A DNA stretch of 64,000 bases, taken from positions 1 through 64,000 of the forward strand of contig CAIQUZ010000121.1 of the NCBI GenBank assembly GCA_903875135.1. Direction: 5' to 3'. The first letter of the stretch is position 1. The number at the start of each line of letters is the position of its first letter. Of the stretch, positions 1 to 8,922 are shown piece by piece. The notes beneath the pieces are model-generated. The model did not search any database, had not been told where the DNA came from, and saw nothing but the letters and a program-made list of their open reading frames with translations. The translations under genes were made by a program, and so were the position numbers. The stretch comes from an uncultured beta proteobacterium. GTDB lineage: Bacteria; Pseudomonadota; Gammaproteobacteria; Burkholderiales; Burkholderiaceae.

Positions 1-1
1 C

Positions 2-46
2 ACTGGTAAAGGCACAGCATTTGTATCTTTAACAAAAACTTTCTAA
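2..46 (+). CDS. C-terminal end of a probable outer-membrane porin (partial)
   Basis: An open frame enters from the left edge and ends at a TAA at 44-46. The visible tail is 14 residues, ending FVSLTKTF. A terminal phenylalanine with alternating hydrophobic residues is the usual C-terminal signature of outer-membrane beta-barrels recognised by the BAM machinery. A TorF-type putative porin often precedes the PII-amtB pair in this group, which fits, but 14 residues cannot prove the family. The next gene starts 24 bases later. Confidence 0.45.
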   Translation, partial: TGKGTAFVSLTKTF

Positions 47-49
47 TAA

Positions 50-409
<360 letters not shown>

Positions 410-423
410 GAGGAGCAATACTA

Positions 424-1899
424 ATGAAATCTTGGATGAAAAAAATAATTGTCTCAGGCGCTTTGCTATTGAGTTTTGGTGCAGCATCATTAGCTCCAAC
501 CACAATGGCATTTGCTGAGGATAAAGTAGCCCCGGCAGTATCCGCTCCAGCTGCAGCCGCAACACCAGCTGAACCCGTAGCCGCACCGGTCCCAAATAAA
601 GGTGACACTGCATGGTTACTGATTTCTACAGCACTAGTCATTATGATGACGGTACCAGCCCTTGCCTTATTTTACGGCGGTCTCGTAAGAACGAAAAACA
701 TGCTTTCTGTATTAATGCAGTGTTTAGTGGTTTTCTCCCTGATTATGGTTTTATGGGCGATTTACGGCTACAGTATTGCTTTTACAGAGGGTAATGCTTT
801 CTTTGGAGGCTTTGACCGAGTATTTTTAGCCGGCATGACGCCTGATTCAGTTGCTGCAACCTTCACCAAAGGTGTTGTCATTCCTGAGATTGCCTACATG
901 GTTTTCCAGGCGGCTTTTGCTGCCATTACTGTCTGTTTAATTGTCGGATCATTTGTTGAGCGCGTTAAGTTTGCAGCTGTATTACTGTTCGCAGTGTTAT
1001 GGTTCACATTTAGCTACTTACCGATTGCTCATATGGTTTGGTTCTGGCCAGGTCCTGACGCATTCACTGATGCTGCGGCTGCTGAAAAAGCAACTGCAAC
1101 TGCAGGATGGTTATTCCAAAAAGGTGCTCTTGATTTTGCCGGTGGAACAGTTGTTCATATTAACGCTGCGATAGCAGGTTTAGTAGGTGCATATGTTATT
1201 GGTAAGCGCGTTGGTTACGGTAAAGAGCCGTTCAAACCACATAACTTAACATTAACGATGGTTGGCGCATCTTTACTGTGGGTAGGTTGGTTTGGATTTA
1301 ATGCTGGGTCCGCGTTAGAAGCTAATGGTAGTGCAGCTTTAGCATTCGCTAACACCCTAATGGCTACTGCTGCTGCAGTGTTGTCTTGGATTTTTGCTGA
1401 ATGGATCCTCAAAGGTAAACCATCGATGTTAGGTGGCGCATCAGGTGCAGTTGCTGGTTTGGTTGCAGTTACTCCTGCTGCTGGTTACGTCGGTATCATG
1501 GGCTCAATCATCATTGGTTTGATCGCTGGTGTCTTGTGCTTGTGGGGTGTAACAGGTCTCAAGAAAATCCTCAAAGCTGACGATAGCCTTGATGTTTTCG
1601 GAGTTCATGGCGTTGGAGGAATAACTGGTGCTCTCTTAACAGGCGTGTTTTGTTCGCCATCTTTGGGTGGAACTGGAATCTACGACTACGTTGCAAACGC
1701 TGTAGCTCCTGAATACGACATGATGGGCCAAGTGATGATTCAAGCTACTGCTGTTGGCACAACACTTTTATGGTCTGGTGTGGTCGCATACATTAGTTTT
1801 AAGATTGTTGACATGGTTGTTGGTTTACGTGTGACGGAAGAAGAAGAGCGTGAAGGCTTAGACATCTCTTCACACGGTGAAACTGCTTATCAAATGTAA
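424..1899 (+). CDS. amtB: Ammonium transporter
   Basis: A 491-residue Amt-family channel. It begins with a cleavable-looking signal peptide (first ~30 residues, ending near TMAFAED), then a low-complexity Ala/Pro-rich linker (residues ~35-58), then about eleven membrane segments starting near TAWLLISTALV. The family motif DFAGGTVVHINAAIAGL and the later DVFGVHGVGGITGALLTG, each with a pore histidine, are present. It conducts ammonia/ammonium across the inner membrane and is gated by the P-II protein encoded just upstream. AGGAG lies 5' of the ATG, and an intrinsic terminator follows. Confidence 0.96.
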   Translation: MKSWMKKIIVSGALLLSFGAASLAPTTMAFAEDKVAPAVSAPAAAATPAEPVAAPVPNKGDTAWLLISTALVIMMTVPALALFYGGLVRTKNMLSVLMQCLVVFSLIMVLWAIYGYSIAFTEGNAFFGGFDRVFLAGMTPDSVAATFTKGVVIPEIAYMVFQAAFAAITVCLIVGSFVERVKFAAVLLFAVLWFTFSYLPIAHMVWFWPGPDAFTDAAAAEKATATAGWLFQKGALDFAGGTVVHINAAIAGLVGAYVIGKRVGYGKEPFKPHNLTLTMVGASLLWVGWFGFNAGSALEANGSAALAFANTLMATAAAVLSWIFAEWILKGKPSMLGGASGAVAGLVAVTPAAGYVGIMGSIIIGLIAGVLCLWGVTGLKKILKADDSLDVFGVHGVGGITGALLTGVFCSPSLGGTGIYDYVANAVAPEYDMMGQVMIQATAVGTTLLWSGVVAYISFKIVDMVVGLRVTEEEEREGLDISSHGETAYQM

Positions 1900-1924
1900 T
1901 ATCCCCTAGTAGTTGTTGTTATTT

Positions 1925-1953
1925 AAGGGCATCAAGGTTGATGCCCTTTTTTT
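1925..1953 (+). terminator. Rho-independent terminator after amtB
   Basis: A perfect stem AAGGGCATC / GATGCCCTT with a six-base loop, followed by a T tract to 1953. It lies 26 bases after the amtB stop and ends the glnK-amtB unit. Confidence 0.9.
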
Positions 1954-2007
1954 CGACCATATTGACAGTGCAAATAAGTAATTTATCCAATTTCTTTATA
2001 AATTTAA

Positions 2008-2019
2008 TACAATAGCAAT
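2008..2019 (+). promoter_or_regulatory. Candidate -10 element immediately before gshA
   Basis: TACAAT at 2008-2013 matches the -10 consensus at five of six positions and ends six bases before the gshA ATG. No Shine-Dalgarno sequence is visible there. A start point about seven bases after the -10 would fall on the ATG itself, giving a leaderless message. No good -35 sits 16-18 bases upstream (the TTGACA at 1962 is too far), so this is an inference. Confidence 0.35.
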
Positions 2020-3312
2020 ATGGTTCCACATTTAATTACAGCACTCACAGGTCCCCTACTCGAATTAGAGAAAAAGGTCTTAGAAGCTACACCAACGATT
2101 GAGCGTTGGTTTCGATTGGAGTGGCAAGATCACACTCCGCCTTTCTATTGCTCAGTCGACCTGCGAAACGCTGGATTTAAGCTTGCGCCCGTAGATACTA
2201 ATTTATTTCCAGGTGGGTTTAATAATCTATCCCCAGAGATGTTGCCATTAGCTGTTCAGGCAGCCATGGCCTCAATCGAAAAGATATGTCCTGAAGCTAG
2301 AAACTTATTATTAATTCCAGAACGACATACAAGAAATGTTTTTTACTTACAAAATGTCGCACGACTGGCCGTTATTCTCCGACAAACTGGATTAAATGTT
2401 CGTTTGGGTAGTCTTTCTGATGAAATTAAAAAACCAACGAATATCGATTTGCCAGATGGACAACGTTTAGTTTTAGAACCCTTAGAGAGGATTGGGTTAA
2501 AGGGGAGACGTCTTGGTTTGAAAGATTTTGATCCATGCTCTATTCTGTTAAACAATGATTTATCGGCAGGCGTACCCGAGATTTTAAAAAATATTCATGA
2601 GCAATATGTCTTACCCCCTCTTCACGCAGGTTGGTCAACCCGTCGTAAATCAAATCACTTTGCGGCTTACGATGATGTCATTAAAAAGTTTTCTAAAGTA
2701 ATCGATATCGACCCATGGTTATTAAATCCCTATTTTGCTGCGGTAAAAAATATCGACTTTAATGAGGGAATTGGTCAAGAGGAGCTACAAGAAAATGCAT
2801 CGGTCTTGCTCAAGAAAATCGCCAAAAAATACAAACAAATGGGGATTAAGGAAAAACCTTATTTAGTCGTTAAGCCAGACGCCGGCACTTACGGTATGGG
2901 TATTATGTCCATCCACGATGCGAGCGAATTAAAAGACCTTAATCGCCGTGAGCGCAACAAAATGAGTGTAATTAAAGAAGGCTTAGAAGTTCATGACGTG
3001 ATTATTCAGGAAGGTGTACATACCTTTGAAAAAGTCAATGAAGCGGTCGCGGAACCAGTCGTCTACATGATCGATCGCTATGTCGTTGGAGGCTTTTATC
3101 GGGTTCATACTGGCCGAGGCCCCAATGAAGTTCTCAATGCCCCCGGGATGCACTTTGTGCCTTTGGCCTTCGAGCAAAATGCCATACCTGATGTCACGGC
3201 TAAACCCGGCAGTGCGGTTCCTAATCGCTTTTATCTTTATGGTGTTGTCGCTCGGTTGGCATTGTTAGCCGCATCCCTTGAATTAGAGCGCACCGATCCT
3301 GATATCGAGTAA
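2020..3312 (+). CDS. gshA: Glutamate--cysteine ligase (proteobacterial GshA type)
   Basis: A 430-residue protein matching the GshA family typical of Betaproteobacteria, which is unrelated in sequence to E. coli GshA. Signatures include FYCSVDLRNAGFKLAPVDTN near residue 50, LVVKPDAGTYGMGIM near residue 285 and PVVYMIDRYVVGGFYRVH near residue 345. It joins glutamate and cysteine with ATP, the first step of glutathione synthesis. gshB starts three bases after the stop, so the two are co-transcribed. The start has no Shine-Dalgarno, but the N-terminus MVPHLITALTGPLLELEKKV looks natural for the family. Confidence 0.92.
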   Translation: MVPHLITALTGPLLELEKKVLEATPTIERWFRLEWQDHTPPFYCSVDLRNAGFKLAPVDTNLFPGGFNNLSPEMLPLAVQAAMASIEKICPEARNLLLIPERHTRNVFYLQNVARLAVILRQTGLNVRLGSLSDEIKKPTNIDLPDGQRLVLEPLERIGLKGRRLGLKDFDPCSILLNNDLSAGVPEILKNIHEQYVLPPLHAGWSTRRKSNHFAAYDDVIKKFSKVIDIDPWLLNPYFAAVKNIDFNEGIGQEELQENASVLLKKIAKKYKQMGIKEKPYLVVKPDAGTYGMGIMSIHDASELKDLNRRERNKMSVIKEGLEVHDVIIQEGVHTFEKVNEAVAEPVVYMIDRYVVGGFYRVHTGRGPNEVLNAPGMHFVPLAFEQNAIPDVTAKPGSAVPNRFYLYGVVARLALLAASLELERTDPDIE

Positions 3313-3315
3313 CTG

Positions 3316-4266
3316 ATGTTAAAGCTTCTTTTCATCGCTGACCCTCTTGAGAACTTTAAAGTTTATAAAGATACGAGTTTAGCGATGATGAATGCGTCTC
3401 ATCTTGCGGGACATCAAGTATATTTTGCCAATGCTAACTCTCTTGGGGCTAAAAGTACTGGTGTACATGCAAGCTGTGAATATATTCAGATTGATAAAAA
3501 ACTTGCGCCTTGGTTTAAGGTGATTTCAACTCAAGATTTACCGCTGCATCATTTTGACGCAGTGATCATGCGACAAGATCCCCCATTTCACGTGGAGTAT
3601 TTAGCAAATACATGGTTACTTTCTCAGGCAGAACGAGAAGGTGCAATAATTTTAAATTCTCCAACAGCGCTGAGAGAGCACTCTGAGAAAATCTCCATTT
3701 TGGAGTTTTCGGAATATATCTCTCCAACAATCGTTACTAGATCCATCGACGAAATTAAATATTTCCATCAACAATATTTAGATATTGTGATTAAACCTCT
3801 CGATGGCATGGGCGGTATGGGGGTTTTTCGGGTTGGTCCCGATGGTTTAAATATCGGAAGTATCGTAGAGACTCTAGGGGAATACGGCAAACGTTCTTTA
3901 ATGGCACAAAAGTATCTTCCTGAAATTACGGATGGTGATAAGCGTCTTATCATCATTAATGGTCAAGCGGTACCATATGTTTTAGCTAGAGTTCCACAAA
4001 AGGGAGATATCCGAGGCAATCTTGCTGCAGGAGGCGTTGGCCAAGCGCGTCCTATCTCTGATAGAGAGACACAAATTGCATTACATTTAGGACCCATATT
4101 ATCCAAACGAGGTTTGTTCCTGATCGGAATCGATATCATTGGAACTAGCTTGACTGAAATCAATGTGACAAGTCCGACGGGGTTTGTCGAAATTACGAAA
4201 CAAACAGGTTTTGATGTTGCCAAATTTTGGCTAGAACAACTAGAGCGAACCTTAACGGAAAAATAA
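3316..4266 (+). CDS. gshB: Glutathione synthetase
   Basis: A 316-residue ATP-grasp enzyme of normal length that adds glycine to gamma-glutamylcysteine. The N-terminal domain begins MLKLLFIADPLENFKVYKD. The substrate region VIMRQDPPFHVEYL lies near residue 85. The ATP-grasp core includes IVIKPLDGMGGMGVFRV (~residue 157), the glycine-rich RGNLAAGGVGQARP (~235), and a C-terminal DIIGTSLTEINVTSPTG segment carrying metal and substrate ligands. It lies in one operon with gshA and the downstream PTS genes. Confidence 0.96.
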   Translation: MLKLLFIADPLENFKVYKDTSLAMMNASHLAGHQVYFANANSLGAKSTGVHASCEYIQIDKKLAPWFKVISTQDLPLHHFDAVIMRQDPPFHVEYLANTWLLSQAEREGAIILNSPTALREHSEKISILEFSEYISPTIVTRSIDEIKYFHQQYLDIVIKPLDGMGGMGVFRVGPDGLNIGSIVETLGEYGKRSLMAQKYLPEITDGDKRLIIINGQAVPYVLARVPQKGDIRGNLAAGGVGQARPISDRETQIALHLGPILSKRGLFLIGIDIIGTSLTEINVTSPTGFVEITKQTGFDVAKFWLEQLERTLTEK

Positions 4267-4267
4267 A

Positions 4268-4684
4268 ATGGCGGGTATTCTGATTGTGGCCCATACACCT
4301 CTAGCGAGTGCTTTGTTAGAGTTTGTAGAGCATGTATTTGGCCAAGTACCGGACGATGTTTTCGCGTTAAATGTGCCGCCTCATGAAGACGCCAAAATTA
4401 CCTTCAAAAAGCTCAATGGCTTAATTGAACAAATGAAATCGAACCAAGAAATTCTTGTGTTAACCGACATCATGGGAGCAACGCCGTCTAATGTGGCTAG
4501 TCGTCTTGCTAGTCAACCTGGTAACCTTTTAAATATTCAGATTATTACTGGCGTCAATTTACCGATGCTATTACGTGCAGTAAGTCATCGTCATGAGCCT
4601 TTACAAGAGATTGTTGAAAAGTCTTTACAGGGTGGTCAACAAGGCGTCATTCGAATTAGAGAAACAGGTAAAGTTTCTTTGTAA
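4268..4684 (+). CDS. PTS EIIA component, mannose family
   Basis: A 138-residue single-domain EIIA of the mannose/fructose family. The phosphorylated histidine is His9 in ILIVAHTPLASALLEF. VLTDIMGATPSNVASRLA in the middle is the usual family motif. No EIIB, EIIC or EIID sugar-transport subunit is encoded nearby, so it most likely acts in regulation rather than sugar uptake, as proposed for other betaproteobacteria. It starts two bases after gshB and precedes ptsH and ptsI, forming a short phosphorelay gene set. Confidence 0.88.
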   Translation: MAGILIVAHTPLASALLEFVEHVFGQVPDDVFALNVPPHEDAKITFKKLNGLIEQMKSNQEILVLTDIMGATPSNVASRLASQPGNLLNIQIITGVNLPMLLRAVSHRHEPLQEIVEKSLQGGQQGVIRIRETGKVSL

Positions 4685-4700
4685 TCTAACTCTATGTTCT

Positions 4701-4970
4701 ATGCCATCAAGTCCAATAACGATTATCAATAAGCTAGGGTTACACGCAAGGGCATCCGCCAAGTTGACACAATTGGCTAGCCAGTTTCCATGTGAAGTGA
4801 GTTTGGAGCGTAAAGGTAGAAAAATTAATGCCAAAAGTATTATGGGAGTGATGATGCTTGCCGCTGGTGTAGGCTCTGAAGTTGTTTTAGAAACATGCGG
4901 AGAAAAAGAACAAGAGGCATTTGATGCCCTCGTAGCATTAATCAATGATCGCTTTGGAGAAGGGGAATAA
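4701..4970 (+). CDS. ptsH: Phosphocarrier protein HPr
   Basis: An 89-residue HPr. The start chosen is the ATG that gives MPSSPITIINKLGLHARAS; a longer open frame upstream only overlaps the preceding EIIA gene and has no homology. His15 in GLHARAS is the EI phosphorylation site. Ser46 in NAKSIMGVMML is the site used by HPr kinase, whose gene (hprK) is also in this window. HPr passes phosphate from EI to the EIIA proteins. No clear Shine-Dalgarno precedes the ATG, so translational coupling to the EIIA gene 16 bases upstream is possible. Confidence 0.93.
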   Translation: MPSSPITIINKLGLHARASAKLTQLASQFPCEVSLERKGRKINAKSIMGVMMLAAGVGSEVVLETCGEKEQEAFDALVALINDRFGEGE

Positions 4971-6722
4971 GTGACTTTTGCAATTTATGGATTATCAGTA
5001 TCCAATGGCGTAGCAATTGGTCAGGCACTCACTATTTCTTCAGCATCATTAGAGGTAGATCACCACTTTATTTTGCCTGGAGAAGAGCAACAAGAGTTAA
5101 AAAGACTTTATGACGCGTTTGGGGCAGCAAAAAAAGAGCTGACTGATTTAAAAACAGATTTACCTGAAAATGCACCAGAAGAAATGGCTGTTTTTTTAGA
5201 TGTGCATTACCTTATTTTAAATGATCCAGAATTACAAAATAAAGCCATTGAGTTAATTAAGAAAAGACACTTTAATGCTGCTTGGGCGCTAACAACCGTC
5301 CTTGATGAGCTTCTTGAAACATTTGAAGATATTGAAGATCCTTATTTAAAAGAGCGGGGCGCCGATTTTCGTCAAGTCATAGAACGGGTTTTGGTTGCTT
5401 TAAAAGGCACAAGTCATTTAGAAGATCACCCTTTACAAAAAAAAGTTGACCGTGAAAGCTCGGAGGTCATCATTGTGGCTCAGGATATAGCTCCACATGA
5501 CATGCTTCGCTTTAAAGAGCTCAACTTTTGTGCATTTGTCACTGATTTAGGCGGTAAAAATTCCCATACGGCGATTGTTGCTAGAAGTTTAGATATTCCA
5601 GCGGCGGTAGGGGTAAAAAATGCTTCTAGTTTGATTAAACAAGATGATTGGTTAATTGTGGATGGTGATCGTGGAGTGGTCATTGTGAACCCGCCATCGA
5701 TTATTTTAGAAGAGTACCGACACCGTCAAGCTGAGCTACGATTAGCAAAAAATAAATTACAACTTTTAAAACACACCCCTACAAAAACCTTAGATGGTCA
5801 AAAAATTAATCTGATGGCAAATATTGAAATGCCTGAAGACGCAGCAGAGGCATTAAAAAGCGGGGCTTTGGGGATTGGTTTATTTCGTTCAGAGTTCTTA
5901 TTTATGAATCGCCAAGACGGCATCCCTGGCGAAGAAGAGCAGTATCAAGCTTACTTTCAAACGGTTACCGCCATGCATGGGATGCCCGTCAATATTCGTA
6001 CTATTGACATTGGGGCAGATAAAAATTTAGATTCGGATTTAAAAACGATTACCTCCGATATTTCACCATTAGGTCTTCGTGGTATTCGATGGTCACTCAC
6101 TGAGCCTGATATCTTTTTGGAGCAGTTAAGGGCAATTTTAAGAGCGTCTGCGCATGGTAAGGCGCAAATACTAATACCAATGCTAACGCAGGTCAAAGAA
6201 ATTGAACAGACTTTTGAATTGATTAAAGTAGCCAAACAACAACTCGATGATAGAGGAGTTGCCTATAATCCCAATCTTCAAGTTGGGGCAATGATCGAGC
6301 TACCCGCTGCGGTATTTATTCTTCCTGCATTTTTAAAATACTTCGATTTTTTATCGATCGGTACAAATGATTTGATTCAGTACACATTAGGAATTGATCG
6401 AGCAGACTCCTCCGTGGCACATTTATATGACCCTGTACACCCAGCGATATTAAGTATGATTTATAAGGTGATTTATGATTGCCAAGAGGCTGGTAAGTCA
6501 GTATCGATTTGTGGAGAGATGGCTGGAGACGCAACTCTCACGAGGTTATTAATCGCTATGGGCTTAAAAGATTTCTCCATGCACGCCAGTCAATTATTAA
6601 TGGTCAAGCGGGAGTTATTAAAGGCAGACATGAGTAAACTAAAAAATTACTTGACTGAGATTCTTACAAGCTTTGAACCCCACATCCAAGCAAAGCTGAT
6701 TGAGAATCTTTCAAAAGTCTAA
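4971..6722 (+). CDS. ptsI: PTS enzyme I (phosphoenolpyruvate--protein phosphotransferase)
   Basis: A 583-residue enzyme I, near the family length. The GTG start directly follows the ptsH stop, with GGAG/GGGG six to ten bases upstream. The active-site histidine lies in GGKNSHTAIVARS (~residue 198). The PEP-binding domain shows GLFRSEFLFM, RTIDIGADKN and SIGTNDLIQYTLGIDR, and the catalytic Cys lies in SICGEMAG. It autophosphorylates from phosphoenolpyruvate and charges HPr. It is the last gene of the plus-strand unit and overlaps the convergent moeB by four bases. Confidence 0.96.
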   Translation: MTFAIYGLSVSNGVAIGQALTISSASLEVDHHFILPGEEQQELKRLYDAFGAAKKELTDLKTDLPENAPEEMAVFLDVHYLILNDPELQNKAIELIKKRHFNAAWALTTVLDELLETFEDIEDPYLKERGADFRQVIERVLVALKGTSHLEDHPLQKKVDRESSEVIIVAQDIAPHDMLRFKELNFCAFVTDLGGKNSHTAIVARSLDIPAAVGVKNASSLIKQDDWLIVDGDRGVVIVNPPSIILEEYRHRQAELRLAKNKLQLLKHTPTKTLDGQKINLMANIEMPEDAAEALKSGALGIGLFRSEFLFMNRQDGIPGEEEQYQAYFQTVTAMHGMPVNIRTIDIGADKNLDSDLKTITSDISPLGLRGIRWSLTEPDIFLEQLRAILRASAHGKAQILIPMLTQVKEIEQTFELIKVAKQQLDDRGVAYNPNLQVGAMIELPAAVFILPAFLKYFDFLSIGTNDLIQYTLGIDRADSSVAHLYDPVHPAILSMIYKVIYDCQEAGKSVSICGEMAGDATLTRLLIAMGLKDFSMHASQLLMVKRELLKADMSKLKNYLTEILTSFEPHIQAKLIENLSKV

Positions 6723-7468
6723 AAGAGCTGACAAACTTTACAGGCATTGTTTTTTTGTAATTGAATTTGCGTCATGCATGTATCTTTAGCGTCCCAAATA
6801 AGAAGTCGACCTGTTAATGGTTTGCCAAACTCAGCAATCATCTGTAGCACTTGCGCTGCTTGTATGGAACCAATCGTCCCAACTAGCGGTGAAAATACTC
6901 CCATTGTTGAACATTTAGCTTCCTCAAAATCATCATCTTCAGGAAATAAACATGCATAACAAGCTGATAATGGATTTCTTTGATCAAAGACACTCACTTG
7001 ACCATCAAATTGAATGGCGGCCCCTGAAATTAAGGGCTTTTTAAATGCAACGCATTGTCGATTAATGAGGTGGCGAGTTTTGAAATTATCCGTACAGTCA
7101 ACGACGACATCGACCGTAGGAAGCAGGGTCGCCAATAGTGATTCATCGGCTTTTGCCTCAAGGGCCGTAATTTTTACTTCTGGATTAAGTTGCTCCAGCA
7201 TTCTTTTGGCGGAACTTACTTTTGGTTGACCTACAGAGGCGGTGTTATGAATAATTTGACGTTGAAGATTAGTTAGGTCGACATGATCATAGTCAATCAT
7301 GGTGAGATGGCCAACTCCTGCCGCAACAAGATAGGGGGCACAAGCAGAGCCTAAACCCCCAGCACCAATTAGTAGAACATGCGAGTTAGAGAGTCTTTGC
7401 TGACCTTCTATTCCAATCTCATCAAGTAGGATATGTCGTGAATACCTGAGGAGCTCATGATCTTCCAT
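6719..7468 (-). CDS. moeB: HesA/MoeB/ThiF-family adenylyltransferase
   Basis: A 249-residue E1-like enzyme that adenylates the C-terminal glycine of a ubiquitin-like sulfur carrier (MoaD or ThiS). The Rossmann motif GAGGLGSACAPYLVAAGVG and the following IDYDHVDLTNLQRQIIH are clear. Two zinc-binding pairs, CYAC and CKVC, are present, and a cysteine in CSTMGVFSPLVG occupies the usual catalytic region. There is no C-terminal rhodanese domain. MoeB and ThiF roles cannot be separated without neighbouring moa or thi genes. It is probably co-transcribed with ctpA, which ends 17 bases upstream. Confidence 0.85.
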   Translation of the reverse strand: MEDHELLRYSRHILLDEIGIEGQQRLSNSHVLLIGAGGLGSACAPYLVAAGVGHLTMIDYDHVDLTNLQRQIIHNTASVGQPKVSSAKRMLEQLNPEVKITALEAKADESLLATLLPTVDVVVDCTDNFKTRHLINRQCVAFKKPLISGAAIQFDGQVSVFDQRNPLSACYACLFPEDDDFEEAKCSTMGVFSPLVGTIGSIQAAQVLQMIAEFGKPLTGRLLIWDAKDTCMTQIQLQKNNACKVCQLF

Positions 7469-7485
7469 TACCGGATTAGTATTCC

Positions 7486-8919
7486 TTATTCTATTTTCGA
7501 TTTAGAACGTACTACGGTCTGTCCCAGTAAATAAGCTTTAGCTTGGGTTAACATAAAATCTTCAGCAGAGCCAAATTCTGGAGCTTTTTTGTTTTTTTCA
7601 ACTAACCTTTCTTCAGGCGTCATCTTGGCATTTTTTTCTTCTAAGATTTGCAGCTCTTCCATACGCCGTTTCTCGCGATCTGAGATTAAGGTATCTTCAG
7701 CTTTTTGTTTATTTTTTAGATGATTTTCATTATCAACTTCACGAGTAATTAATACATCATTTGGATCGCCTTCAGGATTTTGATCTACTGCGATATCTGG
7801 TTTAATACCATAGGCTTGAATCGACTTTCCACTAGGCGTGTAGTAATACGCAGTAGTGATTTTTAGTGCCGTGTCGCCAGTGATTTGGCGTACAGTTTGA
7901 ACGGAGCCTTTACCAAAAGTTGTTTTGCCCATAATCGTGCCACGTTTATAGTCTTGCAATGCACCAGAGACGATCTCAGATGCAGATGCTGAATAGGCAT
8001 TGGTGAGAACAACTAAGGGAAGTTTTTTGAATGCTTCAGGCAATCCCGCTAATGGGTCTCCAGACTCAGATAATTGATAGTTTTCTGGCTCAGCTTTGAA
8101 AATTTGTTGGCTATTCTTCGCTTGACCTTTAGTCGAAACAACAATTGCTCCCGTTGGCAAGAAGGCTGCACTGACACCAACTGCACCTTGCAGGATGCCA
8201 CCGCCATTGTTCCGAAGATCCAGAATGACACCACGTAGTTTTGGATTAGTTTTATAGGCCTCTGTTAGCTTTCTAGAAAGATCTGGTACGGTTCTCTCTT
8301 GAAAGCTGGTAATGCGAACCCACAATAAATCATTATCTAATTGTTTAGTTTTTACCGACTGGACTTTAATTTCAGCCCGCGTAATCGTTACAGGGAAGGT
8401 GCGCTCTTCCGACTTTCTATAAATTGTTAATGTAATCTTTGTACCTGGCAAACCTCGCATTTTACGAACGGACTGATCCAAAGTCATCCCACGCACAGGC
8501 TTGTCATCCAAGCGCGTAATTAAATCACCAGACAATAAACCTGCTTTTGCAGCAGGCGTATCCTCAATTGGGTTCATCACCTTGACTAGTCCATCTTCAG
8601 AAGAAATTTCGATACCTAGGCCAGCAAATTTCCCCTGCGTTTGCTCTTGCATATCTGAAAATTCTTTTGTATCCAAGAAGGCCGAATGGGGATCAAGACT
8701 ACTTACCATGCCCTTAACGGCATCCGTAATTAACTTTTTGTCATCGATCGGCTCAACGTAATCACGCTTTATACTTCCAAAAACTGTCGAAAATAGACGT
8801 AATTCGTCAAGCGGAAGAACCGCTGTTTGTTGAGCTGTTGCGGAGAGTTGCCATGTGATGACAACACCAAAAACGACCCCAAACGAAACCCAAAGAATAT
8901 TTTTGAAAAGTTGACGCAT
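7486..8919 (-). CDS. ctpA: S41-family C-terminal processing peptidase
   Basis: A 477-residue periplasmic serine protease. An N-terminal membrane or signal segment (residues ~7-30) is followed by a PDZ domain (~95-180, with KVMNPIEDTPAAKAGLLSGD) and the S41 catalytic domain. The nucleophile lies in AYSASASEIVSGAL and the general-base lysine in TTFGKGSVQTV. A charged, coiled-coil-like tail follows. Such proteases trim C-termini of periplasmic and cell-wall proteins. It lies between gpmA (three bases upstream) and moeB, an order common in Burkholderiales. Confidence 0.94.
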   Translation of the reverse strand: MRQLFKNILWVSFGVVFGVVITWQLSATAQQTAVLPLDELRLFSTVFGSIKRDYVEPIDDKKLITDAVKGMVSSLDPHSAFLDTKEFSDMQEQTQGKFAGLGIEISSEDGLVKVMNPIEDTPAAKAGLLSGDLITRLDDKPVRGMTLDQSVRKMRGLPGTKITLTIYRKSEERTFPVTITRAEIKVQSVKTKQLDNDLLWVRITSFQERTVPDLSRKLTEAYKTNPKLRGVILDLRNNGGGILQGAVGVSAAFLPTGAIVVSTKGQAKNSQQIFKAEPENYQLSESGDPLAGLPEAFKKLPLVVLTNAYSASASEIVSGALQDYKRGTIMGKTTFGKGSVQTVRQITGDTALKITTAYYYTPSGKSIQAYGIKPDIAVDQNPEGDPNDVLITREVDNENHLKNKQKAEDTLISDREKRRMEELQILEEKNAKMTPEERLVEKNKKAPEFGSAEDFMLTQAKAYLLGQTVVRSKSKIE

Positions 8920-8922
8920 GAT

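Noticed and set aside
10..25. Sigma-54-like GGCAC...TTGT sequence upstream of glnK
   Set aside because: The GG-to-GT spacing is one base too long, the GC of the -12 box is GT, and the bases are inside the end of the upstream porin frame.
1962..1967. Perfect TTGACA upstream of gshA as a -35
   Set aside because: No -10-like hexamer lies 16-18 bases downstream; the TACAAT near the ATG is 40 bases away.
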